This document shows positions 16,741-25,340 of a stretch of 64,000 bases of DNA, piece after piece (within the stretch, counting starts at the first letter, position 1; each line of letters starts with the position of its first letter). Source of the stretch: Suilimivivens sp964393865. GTDB taxonomy: Bacteria; Bacillota; Clostridia; Lachnospirales; Lachnospiraceae. The DNA is taken from assembly GCA_964393865.1 (NCBI GenBank), contig CAYMUW010000001.1, forward strand, positions 62,001 through 126,000. Reading direction: 5' to 3'. Below the pieces are notes generated by a model, which did no database searches, was not told where the DNA came from, and worked only from the letters and a program-made list of their open reading frames with translations. A program made the translations under genes and the position numbers.

Positions 16741-17643
16741 ATGAAATATGGAATTTATTTTGCTTATTGGGAAAAGGAATGGAATGCGGATCAAAAGAAG
16801 TATATTTCCAGAGTAAAGGATTTGGGGTTTGATATTTTGGAAATTTCCTGTGCTATGCTGAAGAACATTTCCAAGGAAGAGCTTTTGGAAATGAAAAGGA
16901 TGGCCCAGGATGCAGGAGTAATCTTGACAGCAGGATACGGCCCCGGAGCAGATGAAAATCTGGCAAGTGCAGATGAAACGGTTGCCCAGAATGCAATAGC
17001 CTTCTTCACGGATATTTTGAAAAAGCTTGAGATTTTGGATATTCATACTCTGGGCGGTGGAATCTACTCTTACTGGCCGGTGGATTACAGTAAGCCTATT
17101 GATAAGGCGGGAGACTGGGAGCGCAGCGTAAAAAATGTAAAAACTGTAGGCAGGATTGCCGGAGAGTGCGGCGTGGACTATTGTCTGGAGGTATTAAACC
17201 GCTTTGAGGGATATCTGCTTAACACCTGTGAGGAATGCAGGCGTTTCGTGGAGCTGGTGGATGTGCCTGCGGTGAGGATCATGCTAGATACCTTCCATAT
17301 GAATATCGAGGAAGACAGTATGGTGGAAGCAATTCTGCTTGCGGGCGATAAGCTGGGGCATTTTCATGTAGGGGAAAACAACAGACGTCTTCCCGGAAAG
17401 GGAGGAATGCCCTGGTATGAGATCGGAAGTGCACTGCGCGCCATTGGTTATGATAAAAATGTGGTTATGGAGCCCTTTGTGAGAAGCGGCGGCGGTGTGG
17501 GAAGCGATATTAAGATATGGCGTGATTTAAGCAAAGGTGCAACCGAGGAAATGCTGGACAGGGATGCTGCCGAATCGGTGGCATACCTTCGTAATGTATT
17601 TGCGGGCCCTAATTCCGATTATACAAGTGTTCTTAGAAAATAG
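16741..17643 (+). CDS. D-allulose/D-tagatose 3-epimerase family protein
   Basis: The 300-residue TIM barrel begins MKYGIYFAYWEKEW, very like characterised D-psicose (allulose) 3-epimerases. The four metal ligands of those enzymes appear at the usual positions: E150 ('CLEVLNRFE'), D183 ('MLDTFHM'), H209 ('GHFHVGE') and E244 ('VVMEPF'), with H186 and E156 also kept. It interconverts ketohexoses at C3 using Mn or Co. It lies 75 bases after the GHL6 gene and may recycle sugars released by it. The ATG at 16741 has GGTGAGG 9 bases upstream; a GTG at 16726 overlaps that site. Confidence 0.85.
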   Translation: MKYGIYFAYWEKEWNADQKKYISRVKDLGFDILEISCAMLKNISKEELLEMKRMAQDAGVILTAGYGPGADENLASADETVAQNAIAFFTDILKKLEILDIHTLGGGIYSYWPVDYSKPIDKAGDWERSVKNVKTVGRIAGECGVDYCLEVLNRFEGYLLNTCEECRRFVELVDVPAVRIMLDTFHMNIEEDSMVEAILLAGDKLGHFHVGENNRRLPGKGGMPWYEIGSALRAIGYDKNVVMEPFVRSGGGVGSDIKIWRDLSKGATEEMLDRDAAESVAYLRNVFAGPNSDYTSVLRK

Positions 17644-17766
17644 AATAGATTTGTAATATTTTTAAATACTATAAGCAATATAAAATTATTCTGCTTCATG
17701 CTATATTGGCATTAAAGGTATACTCTTAACAACATGGAATGACAATCAAGAAAGAGAGGGACAAGC

Positions 17767-20271
17767 ATGAAACAGATTTGGGAGCAAAGCACAGAGCAGA
17801 AGCAGGGGTTTCAACTGGATATTTCATCCGGTTATTTTAAAAACAGCGGCGTGGACGTGATGGCATTTGATGATATTTATCCGGCAGGGCATCAATCGGG
17901 AGTCAGCATTATTATGCACGGAAATCGCGTTGCGACTAACGGTGATATTCGTTTTGAACCGACGCCGGGACAATGGCAGCCGGTTCCCAAGCAAGAGGAA
18001 CGTCATATTAATGAAGAGGAAAATACAATTATTACCAATTTGAGCTATCCAGACCCGGACGGCCATTTAAAGGGCTTTAATCCCATGATTTATCCGGATT
18101 TTCAGTTTCATTATCAGGTAACTGTGAAAGGGGAGGGAGAAGCTGTAATTGTGACAGTGGATTTGGACCGGCCAATACCACAGGAATATGAAGGAAAGCT
18201 GTGCTTTAATCTGGAGCTGTTTCCGGGCAGTTTGTTTGGAAAACCGTGGATTATGGATGATAAGCAGGGGGTCTTTCCCAGACAGCCTAACGGTCCCACG
18301 CAGACGATGTCCTCTAATTTTGAACGGTCCGGAAGCTTTGAAGGAGTGGAAGAAAAGGCGGATAAGCAGCATCTCTCCGGCGGCAATAAGGGATACAGTC
18401 CGATTGTGGCGGATGATATTGTGGCAAAGCCTTATGCGACAGGAAAGCGTTTTGTGGTAAGACCGGAGGATCCCTACAATCGCATTACTATTGAAAGTAA
18501 AGGAACGCCATTAAAGCTTTATGACGGACGTATGAACCATAATAACGGCTGGTTTGTAGTAAGCAGCGAGGTGCCGACAGGGGCAACGAAGCAGGCAGTC
18601 TGTTGGGTGATTACACCTAATGTAGTAAAGGACTGGCTGTATCAGCCGGTAGTACAGGTTTCACAGGTGGGTTACCATCCTGCTCAGCCCAAAAAGGCGG
18701 TTATTGAACTGGATCAAAGAGACAGGGAGCGGCATGAGGCGGTTCTTTATCAGATAACAGAAAATGGTGCGGTGCAGATTGCATCAGCCAAAGCGCAGGA
18801 ATGGGGAAGTTTTTTGCGCTATCAATATTTAATATTTGATTTTTCCTCTGTTCAGGCTGAAGGGCTGTATCAGGTACGATACGGGGCGTCTGAATCTGCG
18901 ATATTCAGGATTGCAGAGGATATTTATGACAGAGGCGTATGGCAGCCTGTGCTGGAATATTTTCTTCCGGTGCAAATGTGCCATATGCGGGTAAATGAAA
19001 AGTATCGGGTATGGCATGGCCTGTGTCACAATGATGATGCGCGTATGGCGCCGGTCAACCATATTCATTTTGACGGTTATGCGCAGGGACCGTCTACACT
19101 GACAAAGTATGGGCCGGGTGAACCGGTGCCGGGACTGAATGTAGGAGGCTGGCATGATGCCGGTGATTTTGACCTGCGTGTGGAATCCCAGGCAGGTGAA
19201 GCCTATATTCTGTCGGCGGCATATGAAGAATTTCAGGTTGACTATGATGCTACAACTGTTGACCAGCAGATTAAGGTTGTTGAAATTCATCAGCCTGACG
19301 GCAAAAATGATATTTTACAGCAGATTGAGCATGGAGTTTTGACGGTGGTAGCCGGATATCGCGCATTGGGAAGGCTGTACAGGGGCATTATTGCCAATGA
19401 TCTGCGCCAGTATGTACTTATGGGTGACAGTGCGGCTATGACAGATGGAATATTCGGGGATGAGGATGATCGTTGGGTGTTCACCGAGGATAATCCCGAA
19501 AGAGAGTTGATGACGGCTTCCCAGCTTGCCGGTTCAGCAAGAGCGCTGCGGGGGTTCAATGATGTATTAAGCAGTCAGGCCCTTGTGGCGGCAGCCGAGC
19601 TTTATGAAGTGACGGATGTAAGCAAAGATACTGCCAGAGAAGCAAAGGTACATGCAGCCGTAGAATTGTATCTGACCACCCATGAGCAGAAATATAAGGA
19701 TTTCCTGTTGGCGGAAAAGGAATTTATTGTTCAGCACATTGAAAAGCTGGGGTGGATCATTGCCCGTGTGGATGTTGCTCTGGAATGTGAGGAGTTTACA
19801 AAGGCTGTTCGTGCAGGATTATTGTCTTTGGAAAAGGAAAACGCAAAGTTATGTGAGGAGACTCCTTATGGAATTCCTTATCGTCCGTACATCTGGGGAG
19901 CGGGATGGAATATTCAAATGCTGGGATTTAGGCACTACTTTTTACACAAGGCTTATCCTGATATTTTCGGTCCCGAACTGATTTATCATGCGTTGGATTT
20001 TGTATTGGGATGTCATCCGGGCTCTAACACCACATCCTTTGCATCGGGTGTAGGTGCGAAATCCACTACGATTGCTTATGGGCTGAATCGTGCCGACTGG
20101 TCCTATATTCCGGGCGGAGTGGTGTCAGGAACAGCGCTGATCAGACCGGATTTTCCGGAGCTTTTGGATTTTCCTTTCCTGTGGCAGCAGAAAGAATATG
20201 TGCTGGGTGGAGGCTCATCCAATTATATGTTTTTGGTGCTGGCTGCCCAGAGTATGCTTAAAGAAAATTAA
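17767..20271 (+). CDS. Cytosolic family GH9 glycoside hydrolase with an extra N-terminal module
   Basis: The 834-residue protein has an unassigned beta-rich N-terminal module (about 1-290), a CelD-type Ig-like domain (about 295-385, beginning 'VSQVGYHPAQPKKAV'), and a GH9 (alpha/alpha)6 barrel. The GH9 aspartate pair is intact in 'GGWHDAGDFD' (D464, D467), and E810 in 'QKEYVLGG' is a candidate for the general acid near the end. There is no signal peptide, unlike most cellulases, so it likely acts on imported oligosaccharides. It lies 123 bases after the epimerase gene, and an AGAGAGGGA ribosome site precedes the ATG. Confidence 0.8.
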   Translation: MKQIWEQSTEQKQGFQLDISSGYFKNSGVDVMAFDDIYPAGHQSGVSIIMHGNRVATNGDIRFEPTPGQWQPVPKQEERHINEEENTIITNLSYPDPDGHLKGFNPMIYPDFQFHYQVTVKGEGEAVIVTVDLDRPIPQEYEGKLCFNLELFPGSLFGKPWIMDDKQGVFPRQPNGPTQTMSSNFERSGSFEGVEEKADKQHLSGGNKGYSPIVADDIVAKPYATGKRFVVRPEDPYNRITIESKGTPLKLYDGRMNHNNGWFVVSSEVPTGATKQAVCWVITPNVVKDWLYQPVVQVSQVGYHPAQPKKAVIELDQRDRERHEAVLYQITENGAVQIASAKAQEWGSFLRYQYLIFDFSSVQAEGLYQVRYGASESAIFRIAEDIYDRGVWQPVLEYFLPVQMCHMRVNEKYRVWHGLCHNDDARMAPVNHIHFDGYAQGPSTLTKYGPGEPVPGLNVGGWHDAGDFDLRVESQAGEAYILSAAYEEFQVDYDATTVDQQIKVVEIHQPDGKNDILQQIEHGVLTVVAGYRALGRLYRGIIANDLRQYVLMGDSAAMTDGIFGDEDDRWVFTEDNPERELMTASQLAGSARALRGFNDVLSSQALVAAAELYEVTDVSKDTAREAKVHAAVELYLTTHEQKYKDFLLAEKEFIVQHIEKLGWIIARVDVALECEEFTKAVRAGLLSLEKENAKLCEETPYGIPYRPYIWGAGWNIQMLGFRHYFLHKAYPDIFGPELIYHALDFVLGCHPGSNTTSFASGVGAKSTTIAYGLNRADWSYIPGGVVSGTALIRPDFPELLDFPFLWQQKEYVLGGGSSNYMFLVLAAQSMLKEN

Positions 20272-20322
20272 AAATTTTGAAATTTCAAATTTACGGCAGG
20301 TAAAAAGTAATATGTAATTTTT

Positions 20323-20352
20323 GTATAAATCCCCATTTCTTACAGATACTAA
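20323..20352 (+). promoter_or_regulatory. Candidate sigma-G promoter of spoVT
   Basis: GTATA at 20323-20327 and GATACTAA at 20345-20352 with a 17-base spacer resemble the forespore sigma-G consensus (G[CT]ATA ... CATACTA). spoVT is a known sigma-G gene in Bacillus subtilis, which agrees. Confidence 0.5.
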
Positions 20353-20394
20353 CACCAGAGAAAATTTGTAAGAAATCGGAGGAAGCAGAATATT

Positions 20395-20940
20395 ATGAAA
20401 GCAACAGGCATTGTGCGTAGAATAGACGATCTGGGTCGTATCGTAATACCAAAAGAAATCAGAAGAACTCTCAGGATCAGGGAAAGTGATCCGCTTGAAA
20501 TATTTACCGACAGAGAGGGAGAAATTATTTTAAAAAAGTATTCGCCTATCGGTGAAATGACCACTTTTGCCAGACAGTACGCGGAAAGTCTGGCGCAGGC
20601 ATCGGGGAGGACAGCGCTTATTGCGGACAGGGATCAATTTATAGCTGTCTCGGGAGGATATAAAAGCCTTTTGGGAAAGTCCCTCAGCAAGGAGCTGGAA
20701 GAAAAGCTGGGGAAGCGGGAGATGGTCATTGCCTCAAAAGGAGAAAGCAATTTTATCCCTATTACGCAGGATAAAGCCGATGAATTTGAACAGGAAGCAA
20801 TTTATCCGATTATCTGTGAAGGAGATATGATCGGAGGAGTGGTTCTCATTGATAACGGAGAAAACGGAGAAATGGGAGAAGTGGAGCAGAAGCTGATACA
20901 ATCGGCAGCAGGCTTCCTGGGAAGACAGATGGAACAATAA
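20395..20940 (+). CDS. spoVT: Stage V sporulation regulator SpoVT
   Basis: The 181-residue protein has an AbrB/MazE-type swapped-hairpin DNA-binding domain (1-50: 'ATGIVRRIDDLGRIVIPKEI') and a C-terminal GAF-like domain (about 57-178). Length and both domains match SpoVT rather than the 90-residue AbrB. It is a forespore transcription factor modulating sigma-G genes and spore coat/germination properties. Its presence shows the host forms, or descends from cells that formed, endospores. A GGAGG-like site precedes the ATG. Confidence 0.93.
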   Translation: MKATGIVRRIDDLGRIVIPKEIRRTLRIRESDPLEIFTDREGEIILKKYSPIGEMTTFARQYAESLAQASGRTALIADRDQFIAVSGGYKSLLGKSLSKELEEKLGKREMVIASKGESNFIPITQDKADEFEQEAIYPIICEGDMIGGVVLIDNGENGEMGEVEQKLIQSAAGFLGRQMEQ

Positions 20941-20945
20941 AGGCA

Positions 20946-20977
20946 AAAAGCCGATACCTTACAGGTTATCGGCTTTT
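20946..20977. terminator. Bidirectional terminator shared by spoVT and the C39-like gene
   Basis: AAAAGCCGATA at 20946-20956 pairs with TATCGGCTTTT at 20967-20977. The stem contains the last codons and stop of the minus-strand gene ending at 20959. Confidence 0.8.
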
Positions 20978-21579
20978 GAAGCTGTATGATACATAATTAA
21001 TGCCTGTCTGCAGGAGAGCTCTCCCATTTCATAGTAGTCTGTAGATGTACGGTTCAGTCTGCTGATACTTACGGAACGGTTAGCCTTTTTGGGGCAGTCA
21101 TAAAGAAACCGAATCTCATCGGTGAAATATTCTTCATCCAGTTCAGGATCGTCCTCCTCCTCGTAGAAAGGATCAAATAGCAAAGCTCTGTCGCCATCGA
21201 TGCCGGTAAGAAGCACATAATGCGCAACCTCAAGAAAAACGTGAATGACGGCAACACCGCCCTTTTCAATGGCGCTGTTTAACCGGCTTCCCGGTTCAAG
21301 AACAACCTCTTTTCCGGTAATGAACTCACAGGAGATGGGAAAATTTCGAACCTCTCCAAAGTGGTTCATCCAACAGGTCATATAGTTCATGGCAGCGGTA
21401 GAGGTGCCCTGCTTACAAAGCTCGCCGGCTTCATTATAAGTATCCATGCAATAAAGCATAATGAATTTAACCAGATCGGGAAGGATTTCTTCACGCTCAA
21501 AAAGATAGCGTATTCCGTTCAGCAGGCTGACAGGACCGCAGTCATATTCAGATGTCTGATAATTCAACAAGTTTTTCAT
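20959..21579 (-). CDS. C39-peptidase-like papain-fold protein
   Basis: The 206-residue protein starts MKNLLNYQTSEYDCGPVSLL: the cysteine in 'DCGP' is where the C39 catalytic Cys lies (C14 here), with a later histidine in 'VAHYVLLTG' and aspartate in 'LLFDPFYEEE', so the triad order is kept. No signal peptide or membrane segment, and no ABC transporter is attached, so it is a cytosolic stand-alone member of unknown substrate. The start at 21579 is chosen because the promoter at 21638-21666 would begin transcription near 21631, leaving no leader for the alternative ATG at 21627. Confidence 0.7.
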   Translation of the reverse strand: MKNLLNYQTSEYDCGPVSLLNGIRYLFEREEILPDLVKFIMLYCMDTYNEAGELCKQGTSTAAMNYMTCWMNHFGEVRNFPISCEFITGKEVVLEPGSRLNSAIEKGGVAVIHVFLEVAHYVLLTGIDGDRALLFDPFYEEEDDPELDEEYFTDEIRFLYDCPKKANRSVSISRLNRTSTDYYEMGELSCRQALIMYHTASKADNL

Positions 21580-21637
21580 AGTGCATTTCAACCTTATCCC
21601 CGACGTTTTATGTACTTTCCATATCAAAAGTGATTGT

Positions 21638-21666
21638 AATATACAGCGGTTTCAGGCATTTGTCAA
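21638..21666 (-). promoter_or_regulatory. Sigma-A promoter of the C39-like gene
   Basis: On the minus strand, TTGACA (complement of 21661-21666), 17 bases, TATATT (complement of 21638-21643). Confidence 0.7.
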
Positions 21667-21681
21667 TACTTCAAAACCGTT

Positions 21682-21696
21682 ATAGGTTGTACCTAT
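21682..21696. promoter_or_regulatory. Candidate operator between divergent promoters
   Basis: Perfect inverted repeat ATAGGT-TGT-ACCTAT, placed midway between the C39-like gene promoter and the transsulfuration-gene promoter. A dimeric regulator could control both. The regulator is not identified. Confidence 0.4.
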
Positions 21697-21718
21697 TGTC
21701 GGCGGCAAATTTTTGATA

Positions 21719-21748
21719 TTAACATATTTCAGCTAATCTTGTTATACT
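21719..21748 (+). promoter_or_regulatory. Sigma-A promoter of the transsulfuration gene
   Basis: TTAACA at 21719-21724, 18-base spacer, TATACT at 21743-21748. Confidence 0.6.
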
Positions 21749-21783
21749 GAGAACAGTTAAGTGATTGAAAGTGAGGAGAAATT

Positions 21784-22932
21784 ATGGAATATCAGGTAGC
21801 AACGAAATGTCTTCATCTGGAAGAAAGAGATAATGTGGAAAAAGCATTTGGAGCGATAAGTTATCCGATTTATCAGACCGCAACCTTTGCTCATAAAGGA
21901 GTGGGCGAAAGTACAGGATATGATTATTCAAGACTGCAAAACCCTACAAGGGAGCAGCTGGAAAAGACAGTGGCGGCTTTGGAAAAGGGAATTGATGCCA
22001 TAGGTTTTTCCAGCGGGATGGCGGCTATCTGTGCGGTAATGGAGCTGTTTCATCCGGGGGATCATGTGATTATCGATGCAGACCTTTATGGGGGAAGCGT
22101 CAGATTATTTCAAAATATTAATGCGAAGAACGGTATATCCTTTACCAGAATAGATTTAAGCCGGCAGGATGTCGGTGATTATATTACGGACAAAACCAAG
22201 GCGGTTTTTCTGGAAACACCCACGAATCCGATGATGAATGTTACGGATATTCAAAAGCTGGCGGAGATCACGCAAAAAAGGCATATTTTACTGATTGTGG
22301 ATAATACCTTTCTGTCTCCGTATTTTCAAAATCCTCTTGAGCTTGGTGCGGATATTGTGGTTCACAGCGGCACCAAATATTTGAACGGTCATAATGATGC
22401 GATTGCCGGTTTTACGGTGGTAAAGGATGAAGAACTTAAGGAAAGGCTGCGATTCATTTTTAAAACCACGGGAGCCTGCCTGACGCCCTTTGACAGCTGG
22501 CTGATCCTCAGAGGGATCAAGACCTTGGCTCTTCGGGTGGAAAAGGCACAGGAGAATGCCCTGGTGCTTGCAAAATGGCTAAAGGAACAAAAGCAGGTAA
22601 CGAAGGTGCTTTATCCGGGACTTAAAGAGCATCCGGGATATGAAATTATGAAAAAACAGTGCAGAGGCTTCGGTTCCATGCTCAGTTTCGAGGTTGAAAG
22701 TGAGGAATTTGCAAAAGCAATTTTAAATAAGGTTCAACTGATACAGTTTGCAGAAAGTCTGGGAGGAGTGGAAACGCTGATTACCTACCCTGCCGTTCAG
22801 ACTCATGCGGATGTGCCTGAGGAGGAGCGTCTGGAAAATGGAATTACAAACAGATTGCTTCGGATATCGGTGGGCATTGAAGATGCCGGTGATCTGGTCA
22901 GAGATTTGGAGCAGGCGTTTTATTCTGAATAA
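21784..22932 (+). CDS. Cys/Met metabolism PLP enzyme (cystathionine synthase/lyase type)
   Basis: The 382-residue protein belongs to the trans-sulfuration fold-type I family: 'YSRLQNPTREQLEK' near residue 58, 'SSGMAAICAVMEL' near 79, 'ETPTNPMMNV' near 150, and PLP lysine K198 in 'HSGTKYLNGHNDAIAG'. Such enzymes make or break cystathionine, or release thiols from homocysteine/methionine derivatives; the exact reaction is not readable here. The GAGGAG ribosome site is good. With the PatB-like gene 68 bases downstream and cysK after it, it belongs to a sulfur amino-acid cluster. Confidence 0.88.
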   Translation: MEYQVATKCLHLEERDNVEKAFGAISYPIYQTATFAHKGVGESTGYDYSRLQNPTREQLEKTVAALEKGIDAIGFSSGMAAICAVMELFHPGDHVIIDADLYGGSVRLFQNINAKNGISFTRIDLSRQDVGDYITDKTKAVFLETPTNPMMNVTDIQKLAEITQKRHILLIVDNTFLSPYFQNPLELGADIVVHSGTKYLNGHNDAIAGFTVVKDEELKERLRFIFKTTGACLTPFDSWLILRGIKTLALRVEKAQENALVLAKWLKEQKQVTKVLYPGLKEHPGYEIMKKQCRGFGSMLSFEVESEEFAKAILNKVQLIQFAESLGGVETLITYPAVQTHADVPEEERLENGITNRLLRISVGIEDAGDLVRDLEQAFYSE

Positions 22933-23000
22933 TTGCATGGGTTATTGCGAAACCAAAACAAAAGGCTGGAAAGATATGCAGTGAGAAAGGAATAAGAAAC

Positions 23001-24197
23001 ATGGCGGAAAGAAATCTTGATTTTGACAGGGTAATCGACAGAAGAAACACAAGCTGTTTAAAGTATGATTTTGCAGAAAAAAGAGGCATGCCAAAGGATA
23101 TGCTTCCCTTGTGGGTGGCGGATATGGATTTTAAAATCTCTTCCTATATACAGGATGCTGTTAAGGAGCAGGCCGAGCATGGAATTTACGGCTATAATGA
23201 GGCGCGTGAAAGTTATTTTGAGGCAGTAAGCGGGTGGATGAAGACCCGGCATGACTGGGAAGTAAGCCCGGAATGGCTGGTAAAAACTCCGGGTGTCGTG
23301 TTTGCCCTTGCGATGGCGGTAAAGGCGTTTACCAACGTAGGGGACGGTATTTTGATTCAGCAGCCGGTTTATTATCCTTTCAGTGGAGTGATACTGGACA
23401 ATAAAAGAAGGGTTGTGGATAATACGTTGATCCAGGATCAGGATGGCAGATATCATATGGATGTTCGGGATTTTGAAGAGAAAATTGTCAGAGAAAATGT
23501 AAGGCTGTTTTTCTTGTGTAATCCACACAATCCGGTAGGACGGGTATGGAGCAGGCAGGAGCTGGAGACGATCGGGGACATATGCAGACGACATCAGGTA
23601 ATTGTAGTAAGCGATGAAATCCATGCGGATTTTGTGTGGCAGGGAAAGCATCAGGTATTTGTGGCTCTTAAGGAGGAATATGCGGATATGACAATCACCT
23701 GTACTGCACCCAGCAAGACCTTCAATATTGCAGGACTGCAGACATCCAATATTTTTATCTCCAATGCCGGATTGAGACATCAGTTTAAGAAGCAGGTGGA
23801 TGCTTCCGGTTACAGTCAGTTAAACGGAGTGGGTCTTGCTGCTTGTGAGGCTGCTTATCGGGACGGACAGGAATGGTATCAGGGGGTATCCCGGTATATT
23901 AAGAGCAACATTGATTATCTACACGAATATCTGAAAGAAAAGCTTCCGGAAATCAAAATGACAGTTCCTGAAGGAACCTATCTTGTATGGCTGGATTTTC
24001 GGGGAATGAATTTGAAGGGAAGCGAACTGGAAAATCTGGTTATCAAAAAAGCAGGTCTGTGGTTAGACAGCGGAACCATGTTTGGAGATTCGGGCAGGGG
24101 CTTTCAGAGGATTAACGTGGCATGTCCCAGAAGCATACTGGAGGAAGCCTTAAAACGTTTGGAACAGGCAGTACATAAGCCTTCAAATAAAAAATAA
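23001..24197 (+). CDS. PatB/MalY family cystathionine beta-lyase (C-S lyase)
   Basis: The 398-residue protein has the MalY/PatB signature at the N-terminus ('DRVIDRRNTSCLKYD', 'LPLWVADMDF', 'YGYNE'), 'CNPHNPVGRVW' near residue 173, 'VVSDEIHADF' near 203 and PLP lysine K239 in 'APSKTFNIAGLQ'. It cleaves C-S bonds of cystathionine or cysteine conjugates to give a thiol, pyruvate and ammonia. It forms a pair with the upstream transsulfuration gene; a dual synthase/lyase set would convert between cysteine and homocysteine. Confidence 0.9.
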   Translation: MAERNLDFDRVIDRRNTSCLKYDFAEKRGMPKDMLPLWVADMDFKISSYIQDAVKEQAEHGIYGYNEARESYFEAVSGWMKTRHDWEVSPEWLVKTPGVVFALAMAVKAFTNVGDGILIQQPVYYPFSGVILDNKRRVVDNTLIQDQDGRYHMDVRDFEEKIVRENVRLFFLCNPHNPVGRVWSRQELETIGDICRRHQVIVVSDEIHADFVWQGKHQVFVALKEEYADMTITCTAPSKTFNIAGLQTSNIFISNAGLRHQFKKQVDASGYSQLNGVGLAACEAAYRDGQEWYQGVSRYIKSNIDYLHEYLKEKLPEIKMTVPEGTYLVWLDFRGMNLKGSELENLVIKKAGLWLDSGTMFGDSGRGFQRINVACPRSILEEALKRLEQAVHKPSNKK

Positions 24198-24217
24198 TCG
24201 AAAAAATAAAAAAGTAT

Positions 24218-24246
24218 TTGACATCAGGTAAAACCGGTTCTATAAT
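24218..24246 (+). promoter_or_regulatory. Consensus sigma-A promoter of cysK
   Basis: TTGACA at 24218-24223, exactly 17 bases, TATAAT at 24241-24246: a perfect match to consensus. Confidence 0.85.
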
Positions 24247-24257
24247 GAAATCATATA

Positions 24258-24282
24258 ATTCCTATAAGATTAGTAGGTAATG
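24258..24282. promoter_or_regulatory. Candidate repressor site at the cysK start point
   Basis: An imperfect dyad with outer arms ATTCCTA and TAGGTAAT sits directly after the -10 box, over the expected transcription start. The perfect promoter implies control by repression. A CymR/Rrf2-type cysteine regulator is a guess. Confidence 0.3.
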
Positions 24283-24329
24283 AGAAAATTAAAACATAAA
24301 GTTTAAAAGAAGAATGAGGAGGAAATGTT

Positions 24330-25268
24330 ATGAGTAAGATCAAAGAAAGCGCACTGGAATTGGTTGGAGGGACACCGATATTAAAATTAAACCGTTATTC
24401 GGTAAAGGCTGGCGTTACTGATGCGGTGATTTTAGCGAAGCTTGAATACCTGAATCCTGCCGGTTCGGTAAAGGATCGTATCGCCCTTGCTATGGTGGAG
24501 GATGCGGAAAATAAGGGGATTTTAAAACCCGGCTCCACTATTGTTGAACCCACATCGGGAAATACCGGTATCGGCCTTGCGGCAGTGGCAGCGGCTAAAG
24601 GATACAGAGCAATTCTTACCCTGCCTGACACGATGAGCGTTGAACGCAGAAATCTGCTTGCTGCCTACGGTGCAGAGCTGGTACTTACGGAAGGCGCTAA
24701 GGGAATGAAGGGAGCGATTGCCAAAGCGCAGGAGCTTGAAGAATCGATCCCCGGTGCAGTTATCTTAGGTCAGTTTGTCAATCCGGCAAACCCTGAAGCA
24801 CACAGAAACACCACCGGCCCTGAGATCTGGGATCAGACGGATGGTAAGGTGGATATTTTTGTAGCAGGTGTGGGAACCGGCGGAACAGTGACCGGTGTAG
24901 GAGAATACTTGAAAGCACAAAACCCCAACGTTAAGGTTGTGGCAGTGGAACCTGCTACCAGCCCGGTGCTTTCCAAGGGAACACCCGGCGCCCATAAGAT
25001 TCAGGGAATTGGCGCAGGCTTTGTTCCGGATGTGCTTAATACGGGGATTTATGATGAGATTATTGCCATAGAAAATGAGGATGCATTTGCAGAAGGAAAG
25101 GCATTTGCAGTAACCGAGGGTATTTTGGTGGGTATCTCTTCAGGTGCAGCGTTAAAGGCAGCGTCCATTTTAGCTAAGAGGCCGGAAAACGCAGGAAAGA
25201 ACATTGTGGTTCTTCTGCCTGATTCGGGAGACAGATATTTATCTACACCGCTGTTCTCCAACAATTGA
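24330..25268 (+). CDS. cysK: Cysteine synthase (O-acetylserine sulfhydrylase)
   Basis: The 312-residue fold-type II PLP enzyme shows 'LVGGTPILKLNR', PLP lysine K48 in 'PAGSVKDRIA', the 'PTSGNTGIGLA' loop, the phosphate loop 'GTGGTVTG', and 'GISSGAALKA'. It makes cysteine from O-acetylserine and sulfide in the cytoplasm. A consensus promoter with a possible operator precedes it, and AGGAGGAAA gives strong translation. Upstream are two other sulfur amino-acid enzymes; downstream an Opp-type importer. Confidence 0.95.
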   Translation: MSKIKESALELVGGTPILKLNRYSVKAGVTDAVILAKLEYLNPAGSVKDRIALAMVEDAENKGILKPGSTIVEPTSGNTGIGLAAVAAAKGYRAILTLPDTMSVERRNLLAAYGAELVLTEGAKGMKGAIAKAQELEESIPGAVILGQFVNPANPEAHRNTTGPEIWDQTDGKVDIFVAGVGTGGTVTGVGEYLKAQNPNVKVVAVEPATSPVLSKGTPGAHKIQGIGAGFVPDVLNTGIYDEIIAIENEDAFAEGKAFAVTEGILVGISSGAALKAASILAKRPENAGKNIVVLLPDSGDRYLSTPLFSNN

Positions 25269-25293
25269 TTTTAGGTTTTTCCCTGCAGAAATA

Positions 25294-25322
25294 TTGACAT
25301 TTTGAAGATGTAACAGTACAAT
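25294..25322 (+). promoter_or_regulatory. Sigma-A promoter of the Opp/Dpp operon
   Basis: TTGACA at 25294-25299, 17 bases, TACAAT at 25317-25322. Transcription would start near 25329, before the hairpin at 25341-25373. Confidence 0.7.
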
Positions 25323-25340
25323 GAACTAACTGTTTGAATC

